Shown here: piece after piece, positions 5,838 to 6,095 of the stretch
Numbering within the stretch: position 1 is the first letter of the stretch
How the letters are laid out: each line of letters opens with the position of its first letter
Assembly: GCA_021786655.1 (NCBI GenBank)
Contig: JAJYMU010000099.1
Span: forward strand, 1 to 6,095
Source: Bacteroidota bacterium
GTDB lineage: Bacteria > Bacteroidota > Ignavibacteria > Ignavibacteriales > Melioribacteraceae
Direction of reading: 5' to 3'
Length of the DNA: 6,095 nt
Position numbers and translations under genes: made by a program
The notes under the pieces: generated by a model
Database searches by the model: none
Seen by the model: only the letters and a program-made list of their open reading frames with translations
Told to the model about the DNA's origin: nothing

Positions 5838-6095
5838 GTGGTTATTATCTCAACTTTTGGATGAACAAGTTTTTTCGGCATTAGCGCCGGCCAGTATGCA
5901 ATTACTTCATTCGCTTTCGGACGACCGCCGGCAAATCCCGTTACGCTTGGCGGACCGGTTAAAATAAGCGGCGCAATCTCTTTGCTGAACTCCTCAATAT
6001 CATGATGGTTACCGCTTCGAACACCAACACGCAGAACGACTTCATTAACTTCATTCTGTTCCGATGCCAGCGGACCGTGACAAGCATTCACACCA
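5834..6095 (-). CDS. AtuA-family (DUF1446) protein, C-terminal part
   Basis: These are the last 86 codons of a gene entering from the right edge; the start lies outside the window, and the frame stays open through GGT-GTG at the edge. Visible stretches are NACHGPLASE, VVLRVGVRSGNHHDIEEFS, IAPLILTGPPSVTGFAGGRP and EVIAYWPALMPKKLV. These match the end of the DUF1446/AtuA N-terminal domain, whose proteins typically close with 'GPPGVTGYAGGRP...YWP' motifs. It overlaps the small AtuA-like gene by four bases (ATGA). Function in acyclic terpene or branched acyl-CoA breakdown is inferred from the family; the biochemical reaction is not known with certainty. Confidence 0.85.
   Translation of the reverse strand, partial: GVNACHGPLASEQNEVNEVVLRVGVRSGNHHDIEEFSKEIAPLILTGPPSVTGFAGGRPKANEVIAYWPALMPKKLVHPKVEIITT

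Noticed and set aside
5571..5967. Plus-strand open frames opposite the AtuA-like genes
   Set aside because: They are antisense to strongly conserved coding sequence, and I see no ribosome binding site or recognisable domain.

Overview
The window looks like an ordinary chromosomal segment of a Gram-negative bacterium. I would place it near the Ignavibacteria/Chlorobi side of the Bacteroidota, by inference only. The reasons are the moderately AT-leaning composition, the protein style, the PspC/LiaF-like pair, the CAATTCT-type intergenic repeats, and Shine-Dalgarno sites on several genes, which classical Bacteroidia mostly lack. No mobile element, CRISPR array, rRNA or tRNA is visible.

The layout is three transcription blocks. 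From the right edge leftward on the minus strand: the end of an AtuA-type (DUF1446) gene, a small AtuA-like ferredoxin-fold gene overlapping it by ATGA, a palindromic repeat module, prfB (release factor 2), a YjbQ-family gene and an MGMT-type gene. In the middle on the plus strand: a PspC-domain membrane protein followed by a LiaF-like membrane protein with a repeated C-terminal beta domain. On the left on the minus strand: nadE (glutamine-dependent NAD+ synthetase), then 29 bases later the start of a DsbD-N-terminal-like exported protein that runs off the window. The plus-strand pair diverges from nadE across 134 bases and converges on the MGMT-type gene with a 50-base tail-to-tail overlap.

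The most notable observation is in prfB. It is split in two frames and needs the classic +1 programmed frameshift to make a full-length 366-residue RF2. The stop codon at the slippery site is TAA instead of the usual TGA, and the upstream SD-like stimulator is also altered (CGGGGT instead of AGGGGG). UAA is read by both RF1 and RF2, so the textbook feedback loop, in which only RF2 competes with the shift, would be changed.

The remaining genes are housekeeping or accessory: NAD+ biosynthesis, translation termination, alkylated-DNA handling, envelope stress and acyl/terpenoid-type catabolism. Apart from likely operon pairs, no single pathway joins them.
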